Positions 1-64,000 of a stretch of DNA of 64,000 nucleotides are shown piece after piece. Each line of letters opens with the position of its first letter. Position 1 is the first letter of the stretch. The stretch spans positions 5,799,050 to 5,863,049 of the forward strand of contig NC_053119.1 in NCBI RefSeq assembly GCF_010015445.1, written 5' to 3'. The DNA comes from Perca fluviatilis (taxonomy: Eukaryota > Chordata > Actinopteri > Perciformes > Percidae). Below the pieces are notes generated by a model that was given only the letters and a program-made list of their open reading frames with translations, searched no databases and had not been told where the DNA came from. The position numbers and the translations under genes were made by a program.

Positions 1-1161
1 CAAAACAAACTGGAAAACCCAATTCTTGATGGAGCTGGCTTTGTGCGGGGGGGTATTGTCATGTTGAAACAGGAAAGAGACGGACAAACTGTTGATAGCT
101 GGAAGATGAAGTGTCCAAAACATCAAATCAAAGATCATCCTGTAGCATTAGGATCTGCTTTTTATTTTATTTGATATTTTAGACCGGTAACTGATTTTAC
201 ACATCAAAGTCTGTTTACAGGTCTCAGGGAGTTCCACTGCATTTGTGAAAATTAAGAAAAAAATAATAAAGTATTTTGTGGCTCTGGAGGGAGCTGTTTG
301 GGGGGAAAAAAGTGAGCGGCTCTGGTTTCCAGAAGTGATTTCCCCCATTCAAAATCTCCATTGACGTTTCGTTAAATGTTTATAGTCGCTGTTACGCTTA
401 GGATTGTGGGTAGTGTAGGAACTACAGTGTACGCAGTCAAGTTGCATTATGGGGAACGTAGGTGCCAGGTTTTTGTCAAGATAGAAGAAAAGTGGGATGA
501 AGATATTTCTAGTTCTGCTGCATCGATTTCAATCTTTGTGGTTTTAAACTGTCCATTAGGAGTCTGACAGTGTAATAGAAGTGCAAAGATTAATCAGTGA
601 AATACTCTTTTAAGTTTTCCCTTCATTGGAACAAAGGGACTTTGACTAAACTTGGCAGCTTCTCATAGAAAGGTGTTGGTAAATTTGAACAAAACTTGCT
701 TACGATGATGTGATGCCTGAAGAAAGAAGAAGAAAAGTCCAGTGCACTTTGTTACAACGTAATCCGACCAATTACTGCACAGGACCCTAAAGCATAAGGG
801 TTTATGAGTAAGATACCTATTGTAATAAAGTAAGAGCATGTTTTTTCCCCTTGGAGAACATTCCATCAATGAATTCCCAACATTTCTCTCAGTATTGTGA
901 CTGCTTGTAAACACACACCTCATCACGTCACCTTATATCCTCTCCGTGTCATGTGACCTCTGCTCTTTGTTTCTCAGTCAGGGACTCGGCACTCTGTTAT
1001 GGTAATGAGGTGTTGTTCTCTAATGGCCCCTCTGGGGCGTCGACTTCCCTTCATTAACGTGACAGATGCCTGGACAGCCGCTCGGGTTAATGACTCCCCT
1101 CCTGACATCACAGCGCGCAGGATCTCATTATGTACCCCACTGAGAGTCGGAGGGAACAGAG

Positions 1162-1995
1162 TCAATTCAATTTTATTCATAGTATCAAATCATAACCATA
1201 ATTATCTCAAGACACTTTACAGATAGAGTAGGTCTAGACCACACTATAATTTACAAAGACCCAACAATTACAAAAATTCCCCCAAGAGCAAGCATTTAAA
1301 GCGCCCATATTATACTCCTTTTCAGGTTCATAATTGTATTTTAAGGTTGTACCAGAATAGGTTTACATGGTTTAATTTTCAAAAAACACCATCTTTTAGT
1401 TGTACTGCACAGCTCTCTCTCACTGCTGCAGATCCTCTTTTCACCTGGTTTCTGTTTTAGCTACAGAGTGAGACCTCTTTTCATCTTCTTCTTCTGTACT
1501 ATCTTTGATTGCACTCGCACATGCTCAGTAGCTCAGATGTAGATCATGTCAGCTAGCTAACTCTAGAGACAGTAAAAGAAAGGCTGTTTCTCCAACTTCA
1601 GTCAGTTACAAGGCAGGATTAGCTGGGAGACTTCTAAATGAGGGCGCACATGTAAGTAGTTCTTTTGTAGATTATGGTGAACTTGTGTGTGTTGTAGCAG
1701 TGCTTTGCTATTGAGAACGAGGTACCATGCTAGTGTTAGCACTAACGCTACGAGCTAACGGTTGCGGTTAGCCAGCTCATTTCGGATTGTGACGTCACAG
1801 TCCGAGCCGATTTTGAACAGCTCACTAGGAGACTGAAGGCAGGACACATTCAGAAACCGTATCTCACTCAGAACAGCATGGATGGATTTTTTTCAAAGTT
1901 TGTATGTGTGTGGAAGCACCAGAGACACAAAAGAACACCCCAAATACCAGAAAAAGTGTTTTTTTCATAATATGGGCACTTTAATGCAATCAGAA
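1162..1995 (+). repeat. Dispersed repeat family A, copy 1 (interrupted)
   Basis: Starts caattcaattttattcat, then agtatcaaatcataac, gacactttacagatagag and taggtctagaccacac, the sequence shared with 9866-9994, 23802-23876 and 24630-24890. It is interrupted at gcattTAA by the TTAA element 1300-1980. I recognise it as a high-copy teleost interspersed repeat but cannot assign a class. Confidence 0.7.
1300..1980 (+). mobile_element. TTAA-flanked TIR element
   Basis: TTAA at 1296-1299 and 1981-1984. Termini AGCGCCCATATTAT and ATAATATGGGCACT form a 14-bp inverted repeat with one mismatch. It sits inside repeat family A. No coding capacity is seen. TTAA target sites are used by piggyBac and Kolobok elements; I cannot choose between them. 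A relic copy in the opposite orientation lies near 13690-13805. Confidence 0.8.
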
Positions 1996-2264
1996 TGAAG
2001 TCAGTCAGCAAGGTTGAGAGGAAGTTTGATGAGGGAGCTGTGCTATGCTGCCGACGAGGTGTCGCTCAACAGGGTCTTCTTTCCCCGCTGATTCTGCCAA
2101 GCCCGTTCCCATGGCTGTGGTTTCGCTAGATAGTAGGTAGGGACAGTACAGTATGCCACTTTTAAAGTTTAAAATTTGCCCTGTCCCATTCTTAAAACTA
2201 ATAACTTATAAACTGAATTGAAAGGAATGTTGTGTTGTATTTCCTAAACAGCAGATATTACATG

Positions 2265-2505
2265 TGGGTTACACTGTACTTAAGAGTGACATGACACTGT
2301 CATGAACGTGTCATAAATATTATAAACAAGTCATAAACGTTTATGACATAACGCTTCTTTTAGTAAGTGTCATTCTGTTTTGTCATGACAAGTTATGGTT
2401 ATGGTTATGGTTAGGGTTCATGTGTCATGACAGTGTCATGTGTTCATGACAGTGTCATGTCACTCTTATGTAGATACCTTCAAGTAAAGTGAGTTAAGGG
2501 GGCAG
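2265..2505 (+). repeat. TIR element with gtcatgaca-type inverted motifs
   Basis: Left part taagagtgacatgacactg tcatgaa mirrors the right part tgacagtgtcatgtcactct ta. The centre has three ggttatggtta-type direct repeats. It resembles a common non-autonomous teleost element. Boundaries are approximate. Confidence 0.5.
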
Positions 2506-3052
2506 GATGTTTTTTGATCATGCAAAACAAAACAAAACATGCAAGAATTAAATCCCCTGTAGGAGCCACATATTTTATGTTGTTTATGGTCTCATTTATG
2601 TTATTTATTGATTATTGTATTGTGCACTTATATTGTAGGTGGTGGGCGTTTTAATTGCGGTTTGAGCGGAAGTGATAACATTTGTTTGCTTCACCTGTTG
2701 ACCTGGGGTTTTTTTTGGGGCTTTGACAGAGAGGGGGTGAGCCTGGGAGCGAACACTTTCTTTTGAATGCTGCACTAACACACTTATTTTGACTCCCAAA
2801 GTAACTTTACATTTGGTAACTGCGGTGCTAGTTGTATTTTACGTTTGGAGGAATAAATAATTGCAATACAATCTCGAGCGCGTCACAGTGTGTTTATGCA
2901 TCTCTCGGTGTTTAGTCCCTCGCGGCAACACTTTGTCGGACTCCTTACAGCCGCAACACCCCCCTTGCAATACCACCATGGATACAGCGCCACTCGGCCA
3001 GCCATGCCAAACGCTTAAATATGCACTTCAATATTCAATGGAAAACACAGCG

Positions 3053-3785
3053 ATTTCCAGCCCGGTCTCATGGAAGTTTGTGTAAATGTGACGTTATTTG
3101 AATCTATTGATACGTGTTCACGGAGACGTTTTTGTCGTTTTTTACGTGGTGGACAACACGAAAATGTGAAGTAATGTATTTCAATGGGAAGCATATTTAG
3201 TGGCCACAGAACGAAATTGTAGGGAGTGATATAAAAAGCCGAAAATCCGCGTAGGGAGGTTGGTCGGGGTGGTGGATGGGTCAAACAACACAGGACTTTC
3301 ACCCGGGCGAGGGGGATCGCGTCCTCGCTTCGCGCTTTGTTTCCGGGATGGTGTCCCTGCGGTGTGGCGTTTTGGCGCGTCTCCCGGCATTTAAGGCGCC
3401 CTTTCCCCGGCGTTTAAGGCGCCCTTTCCCCGGCGTTTAAGGCGCCCTTTCCCCAGCGTTTAAGGCGCCCTTTCTCCGTAAGTTTTTTCCTAAACCCAAC
3501 CTCCGCCATCCCATTATTGTGGGGCGTCCCCAGCGGGCCGCCTCGCGGGCGCCTCCCGGCTTATGGAGCGACCTTTTCGGCCGCCTCCTGGCGTCCTTTC
3601 CCCGAGAAAATAATGTGACATTTACACGTAAAAAATAACATGACAGTTACACGTAAAAGATAACGTGACAGTTACACGTAAAAAACGAGAAAAACGTCTC
3701 CGTGAACACATATCAATAGATTAAGAATAACGTGGACATTTACACGAACTGCCGTGAGACCAGGTTGCGATTTCACGTCGGAGAG
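3053..3785 (+). mobile_element. TIR element with internal minisatellite
   Basis: About 80-85 bp at the left (from gatttccagcccggtctcat to gtgttcacggagacgttttt) reappears inverted at about 3695-3780, ending ctcggtgagaccaggttgcg-like sequence. The interior contains a 23-24 bp minisatellite (3388-3477) and cacaggactttcacccggg, a motif shared with elements at 18.1-18.4 kb and 37.7-40.0 kb. No ORF is seen. Confidence 0.65.
3388..3477 (+). repeat. 23-24 bp minisatellite, about 4 copies
   Basis: Unit core cgtttaaggcgccctttccc is repeated about four times. A further run, acacgtaaaa, with about 25-bp spacing follows at 3610-3682. Both lie inside the TIR element 3053-3785. Confidence 0.85.
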
Positions 3786-4471
3786 CGGAGTTCACTTTAC
3801 GGCGAAAACTAAATATTCACCCAGGAAACGCTGGTTCGTTCCTCTGGAATTTTTCTGGCTTAACTCAACCACCATGGCCCCTGAAAGGACCTTCATCTGG
3901 CGGTCACCTATTGGCGGCTAAACAACTGCCGCCGGTAGCCGGCGTCCCGGAGCTCTGTAGCGACTAAACACAACTAGCAACCGCCGCTCTGATTTTATTG
4001 TTCTATGGCAATATAGACTGTTTACGTTACAGCACTTTGCTTAGTTTAAAATACTTCTATTTTAGGTATATAATATATGGTCTATTGGTGAAGTAGCATT
4101 GATCACTTGGAGTGGGCGATACATTTTGTCCTCACCGGGATACAAATAATTCAGCAGAGGCAGGGATATGTAGACCGGAAAGGGGGAAATTCCACGCATC
4201 CACCCCAGCAAATCACACCCTGTCTGTATTTATAGAGACACGTTTATTATACGCTTTTTATTGACTTTGGAAGTACACTTTACAACACTTTTCATAGATA
4301 TACTGACAAATGACATTTTAAAGATATTGTGTTGTACTCGGAGCAGCAAACGGGGTTGATTCAGCAGAGAAATGAATTTAAATATACAGCCAACATACGC
4401 TATGACCGATAATCCTTAATTAATACACCATAGAAATGATTTTAATGACCGTCTCTTTGTCTCTCTTGCAG

Positions 4472-63177
<58,706 letters not shown>

Positions 63178-64000
63178 GTAAGGAAATCTCAGTTTGAGCG
63201 TGTTGTTATGCCTCCACGCCGGCGATAGCCGTGACCGGAGGCATAATGTTTTTGTGTTGTCCATCCATCTGTCCGTCTGTTTCATTCTCGTGAACGCGAT
63301 ATCTCAGAATTTCTTTCAATTGGTACAAACGTCCACTTGAACTGAAGGGTGAACTGATTTTTGTGGTCAAAGGACCAAACAAAACATGTTAAGGGCCATA
63401 ACTCAAGAATTCTAAACTCTTACTATGACGCAATTTCGATTGATGGTGTTTTAAAGCGTAACTCTTGCCAAAATGCAACTTAGGGTCTTTTTGTGAATGT
63501 ACCCGAGTCAGACTTTCATTTAAAATAAGGACAGAAACGCCACTTTTAAGATTCACTCTATTCTCGTTCCATATCCATTTTGAAAGCCGGCGGGCAAAGT
63601 TTGCCCAGAAATGTCAGATTCTTCCCATCCTCACCGACCTCATCATAAACCTTGTTTAAATGATCATACGAAGCCTCCGCGCTGCTTTTTGTTTTGATGA
63701 CCCATGGGTTAGGTGTTGCCAGATTGGGTGTTTTTTCCACTACATATGAAGGCCTGTTTACGGTGAGTTTTAGCCGTGGTTTTGGCCTGGAAGGCTCTAT
63801 AGAAATCTGGCGCCCTATTGGACGAAGTTAAACTGAGAGAGCGTGCCGTTCACAGACACCAGAATGAACGAGTTCACGGTAACGTTCATCAGGCAGTAAT
63901 ACAGTACGTTCAGTTCACGTTCGCCCAAAATATGAACGAGTTCATGAACTATTGTTCAATGAACGCGTTCAGGCACAACACTGAGTATAGGTACGTACTG
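63178..64000 (+). other. Start of intron 18 of ptprz1
   Basis: A dispersed repeat with an inverted motif atgcctccacgccgg / ccggaggcat lies at 63209-63246 and continues to about 63400. Another begins near 63452 (aaagcgtaactcttgcc). A repeat with multiple gaacgagttca / tgaacgcgttca motifs fills about 63865-63990. These resemble high-copy teleost non-autonomous elements, but I cannot classify them. Confidence 0.5.

Larger units (their letters stand above)
1..4471 (+). other. Intron 1 (3' part) of ptprz1
   Basis: 1-1160 holds nothing I recognise. It then contains a dispersed repeat with a nested TTAA element (1162-1995), a TIR element (2265-2505) and a TIR element with a small minisatellite (3053-3785). 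The stretches 1996-2264, 2506-3052 and 3786-4471 are unassigned. No signal-peptide exon was found, so exon 1 is presumably further upstream. Confidence 0.75.

Noticed and set aside
148..1226. Small ORFs considered as exon 1 with a signal peptide
   Set aside because: None combines an ATG, a hydrophobic signal and a donor in the phase required by exon 2.

Overview
This 64 kb window is vertebrate nuclear DNA, almost certainly from a teleost fish and probably a percomorph. It holds one protein-coding gene on the plus strand, split into short exons by repeat-packed introns with GT-AG splice sites. There is no prokaryotic organisation. Joining the 17 exons seen here gives 1364 in-frame codons that follow receptor-type tyrosine-protein phosphatase zeta (PTPRZ1, the phosphacan gene) from just after the signal peptide to the start of the first phosphatase domain. 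The signal-peptide exon lies upstream of the window. The HC(X)5R catalytic loop, the second phosphatase domain and the stop codon lie downstream. I cannot tell from this sequence which teleost paralogue (ptprz1a or ptprz1b) it is.

Gene layout: exons 2-8 (4472-28232) encode a carbonic-anhydrase-like domain that has lost two of three zinc-binding histidines. Exons 9-10 (33728-36624) encode one fibronectin type III domain. Exon 11 (42899-42939) and the giant exon 12 (43943-46301) encode a Ser/Thr/Pro-rich extracellular stalk with an acidic SGSG glycosaminoglycan site. Exon 13 (51153-51291) is the transmembrane exon. Exons 14-18 (56195-63177) encode the juxtamembrane segment, including a 21-bp microexon, and the start of phosphatase domain D1. 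Exon numbers assume a single upstream exon 1. Residue numbers count from the first complete codon of exon 2.

The introns are an archive of mobile elements, many of which can be delimited to the base by target-site duplications (TSDs). There are hAT elements with perfect 8-bp TSDs (14708-15845, 18996-19831, 22946-23320). There are Harbinger-like elements with 3-bp TSDs and Myb/SANT-like relics (11102-11841, 12225-13033). Several elements are bounded by TTAA (1300-1980, 4882-5648, 19339-19713, 29486-30455, 34480-35282); one has its empty site preserved in a paralogous intron segment. The most unusual is a family beginning TAGCCTGG or similar and flanked by 9-bp direct repeats, with five copies (7714-8461, 17035-17364, 28317-28636, 43347-43898, 57271-57773). 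It carries the 5' end of a RecQ-like helicase reading frame, including its Walker A motif in three copies. tRNA-derived SINEs, long palindromes, minisatellites nested in terminal-inverted-repeat elements, and very long microsatellites fill much of the rest.

Some repeats sit where they could affect splicing. Exon 14 is enclosed by a (TG)n tract abutting its acceptor and a (CA)n tract abutting its donor. A 9-bp-TSD element ends 44 bp upstream of exon 12. Complementary GAGACA and TGTCTC tracts bracket exons 11-13. Family-level recognition is from memory of conserved motifs; no database search was possible.
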